Counted from the stretch's first letter, positions 1-8,921 are shown. The stretch is 64,000 nucleotides of DNA from Lentilactobacillus fungorum (GCF_016860605.1 NZ_BNJR01000004.1:62001-126000); one strand, 5' to 3'. The notes: generated by a model from the letters alone, not told the origin. Program-made: numbers and translations.

Positions 1-159
1 ACTTGCTTAATTTTTCAATGCCTATCATATACGCAAGAAGTTTCAGCAATCAATGAGATGACCAATCATTTTCGAAGCCAGCGGATCCATGACCAGCAGC
101 ACTTTGATCAGCAGTATTCAATAACTGGTAAAGTTGAAAAGCGCCCTCACCATCATTAA
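1..159 (+). CDS. 3' end of a probable late-competence (ComG) protein, partial
   Basis: Frame 1 is open from the window edge to a TAA at 157-159, giving 52 visible codons that end in a Gln/His-rich hydrophilic tail. No catalytic motif is visible. In lactobacilli the comG pseudopilin operon commonly lies directly upstream of the YtxK-like methyltransferase and ackA, which are the next two genes here, so a ComGF or ComGG tail is the likeliest identity. This rests on position rather than on sequence recognition. The protein would act in the DNA-uptake pilus at the cell surface. Confidence 0.4.
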   Translation, partial: TCLIFQCLSYTQEVSAINEMTNHFRSQRIHDQQHFDQQYSITGKVEKRPHHH

Positions 160-223
160 ATCAATCAGGTAAGTCTGAATGAAAGCCGGCAAGCCAACAT
201 CTTTTGAATTTTTATAATCTCAC

Positions 224-253
224 TTGAATTCTTAAAGCTGTTTCTGGTACTAT
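224..253 (+). promoter_or_regulatory. Promoter for the methyltransferase-ackA pair
   Basis: TTGAAT at 224-229 and TACTAT at 248-253 are separated by 18 bases. The predicted transcription start is near 260, just before the AAGGAG ribosome binding site at 278-283. Confidence 0.5.
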
Positions 254-292
254 TTAATAGTGTTCAACTATTGTGAAAAGGAGTTGAGATTT

Positions 293-1294
293 CTGACAGA
301 GAAACAAGTCGAACGTTTCTTTGATATCTTGAATCAATCTAGTGAGCTTATTCAAAAAGAAAGGGATCAATCCTATTTAGACTCATTAATTGAAACGTTG
401 ACGGCTGTTCAAGATCAAGATACTTCAGATCTTGACTTAACGGCTGACAGTATGAAGAAGTTAGGTCGCATTTATTCGGAATTTAACAGAGATGATTATG
501 ATTCGGAAACCTTACGCAAAGGAATTCAGTTAGCAATTTTGAAAGCTATTAAGGTTGATGATATTCAAGCTAATTATCAAATTACTCCTGACACAATTGC
601 TAATGTTATCGGCTATATAATTTCTGGGATATTCCGGGGAACAGATAGCATTAGCTTACTCGATCCCGCAATGGGAACCGGTAATTTGTTAACCGCACTG
701 TATAACCAACTGAGCAATACATTAGCACTGACTCCAACGGTTTCTGGCGTTGAAAATGATGATGCAATGTTTGAATTGGCTGCAGATTCATTTGAAATTC
801 AGCACATTCGAGCCGAACTTTTCCATGAAGATGCCATCCAAAATGTTTTGGCACCGATGGTTGATGTTGCAGTGAGTGATTTGCCAATTGGGTATTATCC
901 AATTGATGAAAATGCTAAGGGATTCGCCACCCATTCTGAAAAAGGACATTCCTATGTTCACCATTTGTTGATTGAATTTGCAATGAATCACGTTAAAAAA
1001 GACGGCTTTGGTATATTTTTAGTTCCTAGTCAACTTTTCCAAACGGACGAGGCTAAGCAATTATTAAAGTGGATGCAAGGGAAAATTTACTTACAGGGGC
1101 TTTTAAATCTACCAAGTGAATTATTTTCAAATGCCGCCGCCCAAAAAGCCATTTTGATCTTGCAAAATGAGGGTGGGCACGCTAAACAAGCTGATCCAGT
1201 CATGCTGGGAGAGTTCCCATCGTTTAAAGATCAAAAGGCGTTTGCAAAGTTTTTGACCGAAATTGATGCTTGGGAAGAAAAAGATCTTAAATAA
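293..1294 (+). CDS. YtxK-like class I SAM-dependent methyltransferase
   Basis: Predicted N6-adenine-type methyltransferase of the YtxK family that sits between the comG genes and ackA in many Firmicutes; its substrate is not established. The SAM-binding motif LDPAMGTGN lies at about residue 125 and the NPPY-like motif reads SDLPIGYYP at about residue 195. The frame is open from a GTG at 260, but that codon lies on the predicted transcription start and has no ribosome binding site. The strong AAGGAG at 278-283 is 9 bases before a CTG at 293, which would give a protein beginning MTEKQVERFF. A TTG at 284 touches the AAGGAG and is badly spaced. I therefore favour the rare CTG start, with moderate certainty. 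The gene ends 24 bases before ackA. Confidence 0.8.
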   Translation: MTEKQVERFFDILNQSSELIQKERDQSYLDSLIETLTAVQDQDTSDLDLTADSMKKLGRIYSEFNRDDYDSETLRKGIQLAILKAIKVDDIQANYQITPDTIANVIGYIISGIFRGTDSISLLDPAMGTGNLLTALYNQLSNTLALTPTVSGVENDDAMFELAADSFEIQHIRAELFHEDAIQNVLAPMVDVAVSDLPIGYYPIDENAKGFATHSEKGHSYVHHLLIEFAMNHVKKDGFGIFLVPSQLFQTDEAKQLLKWMQGKIYLQGLLNLPSELFSNAAAQKAILILQNEGGHAKQADPVMLGEFPSFKDQKAFAKFLTEIDAWEEKDLK

Positions 1295-1318
1295 AATTTA
1301 GAGGAGCAAATGATCGTT

Positions 1319-2518
1319 ATGGGAAAATCAATCGCAATTAATGCTGGTAGTTCAACACTTAAGTATAAGTTATTTCAAATGCCTGAAGAAGAAGTATTGT
1401 CAAGCGGTGCTATTGACCGTATTGGCTTAGGTTCTTCTGATGTTTCAATTAAGTATGGTGATGGCAAAAAGTTTAAAGCAACTCAAGATATTGATAATCA
1501 CGAAGAGGCAATTCAGCTCGTGTTAGACAAGTTATTGAGTTTGAACATCATCAAGAATTACAACGAAATAACGGGTGTTGGCCATCGGATCGTTGCTGGT
1601 GGGGAATTATTTCCCGATTCTGTTATCATCGATGACGATGTGATGAAAAAGATTGAATCATTAACGGATTTTGCACCATTGCATGAACCCGCTAACTTAT
1701 TAGGAATTAAAGCCTTCAAGAAAATATTGCCAGATGTGATTAGCGTGGCGGTATTTGACACCTCATTTCATACAACACTGCCTGAAGTTAATTATATGTA
1801 TAGTTTGCCATATGAATACTATCAAAAGTATCAAGTTAGAAAGTATGGCGCTCATGGGACAAGTTATCGTTATGTATCGCAAAGAGCGGCTGATTTGTTA
1901 GGCAAACCACTTAAGGATCTTAAGCTTGTTGTGCTCCATCTTGGTGCAGGCGCATCAATTGCCGCAATCAAAGATGGTAAGTCATTTGATACGTCAATGG
2001 GATTCTCACCAGTTGCCGGAATTACAATGGCAACACGTTCAGGTGACGTTGATCCATCAGCTCTTCAATATGTTATGGATAAAGCAGGTATTAAGAGCAT
2101 GGATGAAATGGTTGATATTTTAAATCATAAGTCTGGCTTAGTGGGGGTTTCTGGTGTGTCTGCCGACATGCGAGAGATTGAAGGAGTCATGCACACAAAT
2201 CATCGAGCAATGCTTGCCCGTGAAATATTTAAGAATCGCATTATTCGCTATATTGGTAGTTACATTGCTGAAATGGATGGGATTGATGCCCTAGTTTATA
2301 CGGCTGGAATTGGTGAAAACGATATTATGATTCGCCAAGAAGTTGCCGACAAGTTAGACTATTTTGGGATCAAGGTTGATCCTGAGAAGAACAATATCCG
2401 CGGGGTTGAACGAGATCTTTCGGCCGAAGGCGCTACCGTGAAAACCCTTTTGATTCCCACGAATGAGGAGCTTATGATTGTAAGAGATATTGAACGTTTG
2501 CGTAAAACACAAAAATAA
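1319..2518 (+). CDS. ackA: Acetate kinase
   Basis: Cytosolic enzyme that transfers phosphate between acetyl phosphate and ADP, yielding ATP and acetate at the end of the phosphoketolase or phosphotransacetylase routes. Family landmarks are present: NAGSSTLKYK at the N terminus, FDTSFHTTLP, HGTSYRYV, the phosphate-binding HLGAGAS, the long DTSMGF region with TRSGDVDP, and TAGIGEN near the C terminus. Its length of 399 residues is normal. Two ATGs are possible. The one at 1310 is only 3 bases after GAGGAG, whereas 1319 gives the usual MGKSIAINAG start. The gene is probably cotranscribed with the methyltransferase and is followed by a long hairpin at 2594-2648. Confidence 0.96.
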   Translation: MGKSIAINAGSSTLKYKLFQMPEEEVLSSGAIDRIGLGSSDVSIKYGDGKKFKATQDIDNHEEAIQLVLDKLLSLNIIKNYNEITGVGHRIVAGGELFPDSVIIDDDVMKKIESLTDFAPLHEPANLLGIKAFKKILPDVISVAVFDTSFHTTLPEVNYMYSLPYEYYQKYQVRKYGAHGTSYRYVSQRAADLLGKPLKDLKLVVLHLGAGASIAAIKDGKSFDTSMGFSPVAGITMATRSGDVDPSALQYVMDKAGIKSMDEMVDILNHKSGLVGVSGVSADMREIEGVMHTNHRAMLAREIFKNRIIRYIGSYIAEMDGIDALVYTAGIGENDIMIRQEVADKLDYFGIKVDPEKNNIRGVERDLSAEGATVKTLLIPTNEELMIVRDIERLRKTQK

Positions 2519-2593
2519 TTATCTGAACTGAATTTTAAAAGTTTCAAATTCGTATTTTAGCGATTAAAACAGTTAGTGTTTTGATTTTAAAGT

Positions 2594-2648
2594 TTAAGCT
2601 AATAGCGCAATTATTCCGGATTTTGGAATGGTTGCGCTATTAGCTTAA
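2594..2648 (+). repeat. Intergenic hairpin repeat, copy 1
   Basis: Perfect outer arms of 17 bases (2594-2610 and 2632-2648) continue inward as a second stem, so the RNA pairs over about 24 bp with a 7-base loop at 2618-2624. The inner stem uses two U-G pairs, which favours function as plus-strand RNA. No T-run follows, so it is not a plain intrinsic terminator. A diverged copy lies at 41350-41386. It occupies the 298-base gap between ackA and the permease, where little else is visible. Confidence 0.7.
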
Positions 2649-2816
2649 ATGGCGGCAATCAATTGTATTAGGAGTATAAGCCATTGATTTGCCAATTAAG
2701 TTTGTCTGTAAGTCTTTGGCTGTTTTTTGAAAACTTATCATCAGCTTATAGAATGTAAGTTAAAATTATTAGTTATTTTAGAAGCAAAAGATTGATTTAT
2801 AAGAGGAGGAAGCTTA

Positions 2817-4187
2817 TTGGGCAAGCAACGAACCAATCAGCAACAGCTTTCACGGGGGTTAAAGAATCGCCACGTCCAATTAATTGCGCTGGGCGGAACA
2901 ATTGGTACAGGACTCTTTTTAGGAGCCGGTCAATCAATCCATCTTGCAGGGCCATCCATTATGCTTGCTTATTTGATTGCCGGGCTTGCCTGCTTTTTAT
3001 TAATGCGGGCGCTGGGTGAATTGTTGCTATCTGATCTAAGTAGTAATTCATTTGTGTTTTTTATTAAAAAATACCTTGGAGATAAAATGGGATTTGCAAT
3101 TGGTTGGACCTATTGGATGTGTTGGATTGCCATTGCGATGGCAGAAGTTACAGCTTCTGGTCTATATGTTCAATTTTGGTTTCCAAAAGTGCCAATTTGG
3201 TTAACCGGGCTAGTGTTATTGATTATTTTATTTATCATTAACATTGTTGCAGTTTCCGCATTTGGTGAAACTGAATTTTGGCTTGCGATTGTTAAAATCG
3301 TTGCGATTGTCGCTTTAATTGTCACGGGTATTATGTTAGTGATGGTTCATTATCGAACGCCATACGGTCACGCATCGCTTGGAAATATTGTTTCTGGTGG
3401 CATGTTCGCAAAGGGGATCAAAGGTTTTGTTTTGTCATTTCAAATGGTTTTATTTAGCTTTGCTGGAATTGAAATGATTGGGATGACGGCCTCAGAGACC
3501 CAAGACCCTATGGTGACCATTCCCAAGAGTATTAATGAAGTGCCCACCCGGGTTTTGTTATTCTACATTGGGTCATTGCTTGCCTTGATGAGTATTTTTC
3601 CCTGGCAGCATGTCTCGCCAACGTCGAGTCCGTTTGTCCAGGTCTTTTCCGGCGTTGGAATTAATTCGGCAGCTACTATTATTAATTTTGTGGTCTTAAC
3701 CGCTGCAATTTCTGCTTGTAACAGTTCTTTGTTTACAACTGGCCGGATGTTATTTTCGCTTACGTATGAGGGTCAATCCCGCTTTAGCAAAATGGTCGGT
3801 CACTTATCAAGACGTCAAATTCCGTTTAATGCGATTTTGTTTTCAACCGGTGTGATTGCCGTGATTGTTTTGTTAAGTATAATGATGCCGGGAAACGTGT
3901 TTAGCTTTATTTCAAGCGTGGCAACGACTTGTTTCTTGTTTGTTTGGGGGATGATCGTCGTTGCCCACATTAAGTATCGCAACGAAATCAAACGGTCTGG
4001 TAATGCTAAACAGTTAACGTTTAAAATGCCGCTATTTCCAATTTCAGATTATTTTGTGCTCGCTTTTTTAGTTTTTGTTGGCTGCATACTTGTTTTAAAA
4101 ACCGATACCTTAATTGCGTTGGTCGGATCAATTATCTGGATAAGTGGTCTCTTTTTAACTAAAGGAGTTGTTGATCGAGCTAGTTGA
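2817..4187 (+). CDS. APC-family amino acid permease
   Basis: Integral membrane amino acid/proton symporter of the APC superfamily (AAT subfamily, related to CycA, GabP and AroP). The start of the membrane domain carries the conserved GGTIGTGLFLG loop in the first transmembrane segment, about residue 28. About twelve hydrophobic segments follow and the length of 456 residues is typical. The TTG start at 2817 is set by AGGAGGAAG at 2803-2811. The pattern resembles D-alanine/D-serine/glycine transporters, but the substrate cannot be fixed from sequence. It is a single gene with no terminator between it and the next gene. Confidence 0.85.
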   Translation: MGKQRTNQQQLSRGLKNRHVQLIALGGTIGTGLFLGAGQSIHLAGPSIMLAYLIAGLACFLLMRALGELLLSDLSSNSFVFFIKKYLGDKMGFAIGWTYWMCWIAIAMAEVTASGLYVQFWFPKVPIWLTGLVLLIILFIINIVAVSAFGETEFWLAIVKIVAIVALIVTGIMLVMVHYRTPYGHASLGNIVSGGMFAKGIKGFVLSFQMVLFSFAGIEMIGMTASETQDPMVTIPKSINEVPTRVLLFYIGSLLALMSIFPWQHVSPTSSPFVQVFSGVGINSAATIINFVVLTAAISACNSSLFTTGRMLFSLTYEGQSRFSKMVGHLSRRQIPFNAILFSTGVIAVIVLLSIMMPGNVFSFISSVATTCFLFVWGMIVVAHIKYRNEIKRSGNAKQLTFKMPLFPISDYFVLAFLVFVGCILVLKTDTLIALVGSIIWISGLFLTKGVVDRAS

Positions 4188-4260
4188 TGACTATTTTCAT
4201 TTTTTCGGATGGTTGGTGGTATCATTAATTGTATAATTAAGGAATGAAAGAAGTTTTTCG

Positions 4261-4869
4261 ATGCAATATTTTACAGCGGACACCCATTTTTTTCATGAGC
4301 GATTGCTAGGGGTTAGTGAATTTGCTCCCCGGCCTTTTCTAACGGTTGAAGATATGAACGAAACAATCATTCGTAATTGGAATAAGCGCGTCAATCAAAA
4401 TGACGTGGTTTATCATTTAGGAGACATTGCAATTTTGCATACAAGACCTGAAAAAAACGCTTTGGAGCAGATTTTTGAGGTGTTGCGACAATTAAATGGT
4501 CGACTGATCCTAATCAAAGGAAATCACGATTCACGGGCTTTATTCAAGTATTTGGCCCAGCATAATTATCAGGTTAATAATCACCCGAAGTTTGAATTTC
4601 ATGACGTGGGTGTTTTAATTAAAATGAATCATCGTCAGTACTACCTCACCCATTATCCAATGATGTTGGGTATTGTTAAACAGATTATCAATTTGCATGG
4701 TCATATTCACCACTATGCGGTTCCCGTTAAGGAAAACATTAACGTTGGCGTCGACACACCAGAAGTTGATTACTTAGCTCAAAAGCCACCATTTGGAACG
4801 CCTTTTTCACAAGTTGAAGTCGAGAAAATGGTTGAGCAAAAGGCCATTGATTTTGCAAAACGACAGTAG
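4261..4869 (+). CDS. Calcineurin-like metallophosphoesterase (small)
   Basis: Predicted cytosolic dinuclear-metal phosphoesterase of 202 residues. The five metal-site motifs appear in order: DTHFFHE near residue 7, LGDI near 57, GNHDS near 87, THYP near 127 and HGHIHH near 142. This matches the compact YfcE-like/phage-type phosphoesterases. The physiological substrate is unknown. A TATAAT at 4232-4237 gives a short leader, but no good -35 is seen. The gene is followed after 15 bases by a second, larger phosphoesterase, so the pair is probably cotranscribed. Confidence 0.85.
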   Translation: MQYFTADTHFFHERLLGVSEFAPRPFLTVEDMNETIIRNWNKRVNQNDVVYHLGDIAILHTRPEKNALEQIFEVLRQLNGRLILIKGNHDSRALFKYLAQHNYQVNNHPKFEFHDVGVLIKMNHRQYYLTHYPMMLGIVKQIINLHGHIHHYAVPVKENINVGVDTPEVDYLAQKPPFGTPFSQVEVEKMVEQKAIDFAKRQ

Positions 4870-4884
4870 GATAGGGGCACTTGT

Positions 4885-6276
4885 ATGACGGAAAGAATCA
4901 CCATTTTGCACACAAACGATATTCATTCACATTTTGAGAATTGGCCGCGAATTCGCCGTTTTCTTACACAAAGGCGGCAGTCATTAAGCCAACAAGCTAA
5001 CTCAGCGGTTATCACAGTTGATTTGGGCGATGCCGTTGATCGGGTTCATCCCCTAACCGAAGTGACCAATGGTAAAGCAAATGTCGAATTATTAAATCAA
5101 ATCCACTACGACGCTGTCACAATTGGTAATAATGAAGGCTTAACCAATACACACGAGCAACTTGATGAGCTTTATGCCGATGCAAATTTTGACGTCATTT
5201 TAGCAAACATTTTGGACCAACGAACCAATCAAATTCCCGGTTGGGCCAAACCATTTAAAATAATAACGACGCCGAAAAAGACCCGGGTCTTAATCATTGG
5301 CCTCACTGCCCCTTATGAGTTGACCTATCCAATTTTAGGATGGCAGCCATTGCCGCCGGAGCAGGTCCTACCGAAATTATTAGCAGAAAATAAGGATCAT
5401 TATGACATTGCTGTCCTACTATCTCATTTAGGCCATGACGTTGATCGTCGATTAGCACGGCAGTTCCCACAATTAGATATTATTATTGGTTCGCATACGC
5501 ACCACTTGTTGGCAAAAGGGGAACGTGTTAATCACTCTCTCTTGGCAGCGGCTGAGAAGTGGGGGCATTACGTTGGTGAAATTACAATTGATCTTGATGC
5601 GGCTCATCACATTGTGGCAGATCAAGCCACGGTGGTAAAAACGGCAACATTGCCAGCTGAAAAGACCGATCAGGCAGAAATTGATGAGTATGCGCAGCAT
5701 GGTGAACACTTGTTAGCTAGGAATAAATTGGCTCGGCTAAAGATGCCAATGACAACTCATTTAGTTGGTCATTCACGCTTAGTTGACGAAGGTTTACGAG
5801 CAATTATGGAAAAGGCGGACACCCAAGCGGGTATTTTAAATTCCGGTTTATTCCTGCGAAACTTACCAACTGGAATCGTTGATCGCAATCAACTTCATCA
5901 AATGCTACCTCATGCGATGCATGTCATGCGGGTCACACTTGATGGATATAATCTTTGGCGACTCATCAAGGAAATGGAAAAAAACGATCATTTTTTAATT
6001 AAATTTCCTCAAAAGGGTATGGGCTTTCGTGGCAAATACTTTGGAGAACTTCACTTTAGTGGATTAAGGTACGATAATCAGGCAGGCCAACTTTTCTTTC
6101 GTGAAGAATTGGTCTCGCCAATTAACACTTACCAGATCGCAATGCCAGATCATTATTTGTTTATTCCGTTTTTTCCAACCCTTGATATAATCGGTAAAAA
6201 TGAAATTTTGTATGATCAAAATCTTCGCGATGTTTTTGGAGATTACCTGGCGAAACATTACCCACTGAATAGTTGA
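4885..6276 (+). CDS. 5'-nucleotidase/UshA-family metallophosphoesterase (YunD-like)
   Basis: Bifunctional-type metallophosphatase/5'-nucleotidase of 463 residues. The N-terminal metal domain shows LHTNDIHSHF at residue 8, DLGDAVDR near 47, GNNE near 78, LSHLGHDVD near 180 and GSHTHH near 203. The C-terminal half corresponds to the 5'-nucleotidase substrate-binding domain. No signal peptide is visible, so it should be cytosolic, like B. subtilis YunD, rather than a secreted UshA. It lies in a run with yutD and a HAD hydrolase, the same neighbourhood seen in other Firmicutes. The ribosome binding site before the ATG is weak. Confidence 0.85.
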   Translation: MTERITILHTNDIHSHFENWPRIRRFLTQRRQSLSQQANSAVITVDLGDAVDRVHPLTEVTNGKANVELLNQIHYDAVTIGNNEGLTNTHEQLDELYADANFDVILANILDQRTNQIPGWAKPFKIITTPKKTRVLIIGLTAPYELTYPILGWQPLPPEQVLPKLLAENKDHYDIAVLLSHLGHDVDRRLARQFPQLDIIIGSHTHHLLAKGERVNHSLLAAAEKWGHYVGEITIDLDAAHHIVADQATVVKTATLPAEKTDQAEIDEYAQHGEHLLARNKLARLKMPMTTHLVGHSRLVDEGLRAIMEKADTQAGILNSGLFLRNLPTGIVDRNQLHQMLPHAMHVMRVTLDGYNLWRLIKEMEKNDHFLIKFPQKGMGFRGKYFGELHFSGLRYDNQAGQLFFREELVSPINTYQIAMPDHYLFIPFFPTLDIIGKNEILYDQNLRDVFGDYLAKHYPLNS

Positions 6277-6289
6277 AAGAAGGGATACT

Positions 6290-6862
6290 TTGGATCGTAA
6301 ACAACTTGAAGAGCTGGTTGACCAAAAAAATGAGATGCAAAAACCATTGGCTCGGATTACGCGCGTCAGCGAATCTGAATTACTAATTAATGATCATAAA
6401 TATGAGTTGGTAGATGATCATGAAAAAGGATTTGATTTTGACGCATTTGTAGCCCGTTATAATCCAGCACTAAGCCAGTTTGACTATATTATCGGTGATT
6501 GGGGTTATGGTCAGCTTCGACTTCGCGGCTTTTTCAATGATGATCGAGATGTGCATGGCGGACCATTTATTTCTGACTTGAATGACTATATTTTAGAATT
6601 TGTGAACCTTGGTGCCCCTTATTTTGTGATCCATAATTTAGAAGCCCGACCAATTATTAGAAAGTCTCGGAATCTTCGAAGTCGGCGCCATACGAGTAAA
6701 AACCACAGTCGAAATACGCATCATAGTCGCCGAAACCATTCGTTTACTGAGCAGAAAGTGTCAAATCAGAAACGATCGGCGCCAAAACGTCAAAAAATGG
6801 TGGTTAAGGCTGAAGAAAAGTCACATAACCATCACTTTATTATTCGCGAAAGTAAAAAGTGA
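6290..6862 (+). CDS. yutD: YutD-family protein (DUF1027) with a basic tail
   Basis: The N-terminal 120 residues or so match the YutD/DUF1027 family in style (hydrophobic core with GDWGYGQLRLRGFF near residue 70 and FVIHNLEARP near 117). The family has no firmly established function. The remaining 65 residues form a hydrophilic extension crowded with Arg, His, Ser and Lys, which suggests nucleic-acid or ribosome binding, though that is inference. A TTG start follows GAAAGAAGGG. The gene lies 13 bases after the nucleotidase and just before the HAD hydrolase, so it is in the same operon. Confidence 0.8.
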   Translation: MDRKQLEELVDQKNEMQKPLARITRVSESELLINDHKYELVDDHEKGFDFDAFVARYNPALSQFDYIIGDWGYGQLRLRGFFNDDRDVHGGPFISDLNDYILEFVNLGAPYFVIHNLEARPIIRKSRNLRSRRHTSKNHSRNTHHSRRNHSFTEQKVSNQKRSAPKRQKMVVKAEEKSHNHHFIIRESKK

Positions 6863-6875
6863 GAGGAAGAAATTG

Positions 6876-7649
6876 ATGAAGCATTATAAGGGTTACTTTA
6901 TTGACCTGGATGGGACTGTTTACGCTGGAAAAAAGAAAATTCCGGCTGCTAAGCGGTTTATCAAACGACTCCAAGAACGGCAGATTCCGTTTTTATTTGT
7001 CACCAATAATTCAACTCAAATGCCCCGAGATGTTGTTAAAAACTTAGCTGAGAATCACGATATTTTTGTAAAGCCGGAAAATGTCTATACTTCCGGTATG
7101 GCAACGTTAGACTTTATGAATGACGATCACAAAGGTCAGCCAGCGACGGTCTATATCGTTGGTGAGCTGGGATTAAAACAAGTGATTTTAGCTGATCATT
7201 ATCGACTAGAGGCTGATCATCCCGATTATGTCGTTGTTGGCTTAGACTCTGATCTAACTTATGAGAAACTGGCACAAGCGGTTTTGGCAATTCGAAGTGG
7301 TTCTAAGTTCATTGGCACAAATCCAGATACGAATATTCCCAAGGAGCGGGGAATGATGCCGGGCGCAGGAGCAGTTGTTGATTTTGTTCGATACGCAACC
7401 CAACAATCACCCATTATGATTGGGAAACCTAAGGCTAGGATCTTGGATAGCGCTGCTAAAAAAATTGGTTTGGCAAAAAATGACGTTGTGATGGTGGGGG
7501 ATAATTATCACACCGACATCATGGCGGGTATTAATGCCGGTGTTGACACCTTGCTTGTTTACACTGGTTTATCAACAAAGCAACAGGTGGCCGAACAGTC
7601 GGTTCAGCCAACATATCAAATTGATAGTTTAGATGATTGGCGGCTTTAG
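6876..7649 (+). CDS. TIGR01457-family HAD hydrolase (NagD/YutF-like)
   Basis: HAD-IIA phosphatase of 257 residues. Motif I is FIDLDGTVYAG at about residue 8, motif II FVTNNST near 43, and motif III/IV MVGDNYHTDIMAG near 205. The family contains NagD and YutF-type sugar-phosphate or nucleotide phosphatases; the substrate here is not known. ATG at 6876 is preferred over TTG at 6873 because GAGAGGAAG at 6861-6869 then has normal spacing. Its 3' end abuts the TIGR01906 membrane protein, the classic partner of this family in lactobacilli. Confidence 0.88.
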   Translation: MKHYKGYFIDLDGTVYAGKKKIPAAKRFIKRLQERQIPFLFVTNNSTQMPRDVVKNLAENHDIFVKPENVYTSGMATLDFMNDDHKGQPATVYIVGELGLKQVILADHYRLEADHPDYVVVGLDSDLTYEKLAQAVLAIRSGSKFIGTNPDTNIPKERGMMPGAGAVVDFVRYATQQSPIMIGKPKARILDSAAKKIGLAKNDVVMVGDNYHTDIMAGINAGVDTLLVYTGLSTKQQVAEQSVQPTYQIDSLDDWRL

Positions 7650-7650
7650 T

Positions 7651-8277
7651 GTGAGGATGACTTTAAGACAATTTGTAACAGCAACGATGGTTATTTTAGC
7701 GTGTTTATCATTGGCGATCTTTTTGACTGTCAACAGCACATGGCTATTTGCCATTAACATTCCATTGTTGCATTTAACTCATGCAACCGGCTTAACGACC
7801 ACTCAAATGATGCGAGATTATGATCGAATCATTCAATACTTACAGTTGCCTTGGGTCGGATCGCTTAAATTTCACTATTTCTTTAGCTCTGCTAAGGGCC
7901 TTCAACATTTTAGCGACGTTCGCCGATTGATTATGGTTAACAATCTAATCGGGATTATTTTGGTGCCAATTAGTAGCTACGTTTTGATTAAACTCAATAA
8001 AAAATCATTAACGTGGCTGTTGATCACGCCCATTAAGGTTGTGGTCACGCTGGCGTTAATGATAATTGTGATGATGCTGATTAATTTTGATCAAGTATTT
8101 ATTGGGTTTCATAAAATTCTATTTCGCAATAACGATTGGTTATTTGATCCTCGAGCCGATCCGGTAATTAACATGTTACCGGATACCTTCTTTTTGGAGT
8201 GCTTTGGGTTGTTTTTTGTCTTCTTTTTAGGTACTTTGGGAATTGTTTATTGGCTTGGTCGGCGCTCATTGAAGTAA
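7651..8277 (+). CDS. TIGR01906-family integral membrane protein
   Basis: About 208 residues with four strong hydrophobic stretches: an N-terminal anchor, two central segments and one near the C terminus. Family members are found beside the TIGR01457 HAD hydrolase, as here, but have no established function. The start is uncertain: ATG 7633 overlaps the HAD gene by 17 bases, GTG 7651 lies just after its stop, and ATG 7657 is also possible; none has a strong ribosome binding site. Translational coupling to the HAD gene is likely. It converges on the PspC-like gene across an 80-base gap with no clear terminator. Confidence 0.75.
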   Translation: MRMTLRQFVTATMVILACLSLAIFLTVNSTWLFAINIPLLHLTHATGLTTTQMMRDYDRIIQYLQLPWVGSLKFHYFFSSAKGLQHFSDVRRLIMVNNLIGIILVPISSYVLIKLNKKSLTWLLITPIKVVVTLALMIIVMMLINFDQVFIGFHKILFRNNDWLFDPRADPVINMLPDTFFLECFGLFFVFFLGTLGIVYWLGRRSLK

Positions 8278-8357
8278 ATTTCCAAAGACTAGCAAGCTGA
8301 ATGGACGTTGAAGTGTTGGTTGAGCACCAAATCGTAAACGAAGCCTGATATATCAAG

Positions 8358-8546
8358 CTAGCTTGGATCCTCCATCAATATCCAAAGAACTAAATAAATA
8401 ATAATACCGGGGACTAGTGGTGTCAGTCCTAGTATCACGAACAAAACGCGGACAAGTGTTGGGCTCCAATTAAAGTGTTCACTTATGCCACCAAGTACGC
8501 CGGCAATAATTCTGTCATCGTTGGATCGTTGAATATGAATTTTCAT
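8358..8546 (-). CDS. Small PspC-domain membrane protein
   Basis: A 62-residue protein beginning MKIHIQRSND with the PspC signature (IAGVLGGISEHF at about residue 14, followed by VRVLFVILGL and a second hydrophobic stretch). PspC proteins sit in the membrane and in some bacteria take part in envelope stress signalling; short Gram-positive versions usually occur alone or with a LiaR-type system. ATG 8546 is preferred to TTG 8549 because AGGGAG is then 8 bases upstream. It is transcribed alone, convergent with the upstream operon. Confidence 0.85.
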   Translation of the reverse strand: MKIHIQRSNDDRIIAGVLGGISEHFNWSPTLVRVLFVILGLTPLVPGIIIYLVLWILMEDPS

Positions 8547-8669
8547 CAAAACCGCTCCCTTTATATGATCAATTATTTGAGTAACTAATTACACCTTAAC
8601 TGATTAGCATTTGGATTTCAATTATGCTATATTATGATGTTGTACAGACGAAATTGCTAGGAGAATTGT

Positions 8670-8921
8670 ATGTTAATTATAAATGTAAATGGAAACTTAG
8701 GAAATCAAGAAGTTGTCCTCTCAGATAACACGACCGGCACGTTTACCGGTGTTCGAGTATTCGGCTCAGCATTGAGTGGGAACCAAGTTGTTCAATGGAC
8801 TTTTATCTCTACCGGCCACCAACATGAAGGGTTTGTATATGCTGGCAATCTGTCCGAAGGCTTAGAGATCAAATCGATGAATGGCCATGATACTTATAAA
8901 ATTCATTTTATAAGTGAATGA
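8670..8921 (+). CDS. Small hypothetical protein
   Basis: I do not recognise this 83-residue protein. It has no signal peptide or membrane segment and looks like a compact beta-rich domain (alternating hydrophobic residues, many Gly and Thr). It has its own signals: a TATATTATG-type -10 region at about 8628 and AGGAGAA before the ATG. It stands between the divergent pspC-like gene and mvaS and is followed by a hairpin at 8938-8979. The sequence gives no functional clue. Confidence 0.65.
   Translation: MLIINVNGNLGNQEVVLSDNTTGTFTGVRVFGSALSGNQVVQWTFISTGHQHEGFVYAGNLSEGLEIKSMNGHDTYKIHFISE

Noticed and set aside
8284-8357. AAGCTAGCTT palindrome between the TIGR01906 and pspC-like genes
   Set aside because: Short, with no T-run and a long unpaired loop to its partner; not convincing as a terminator.
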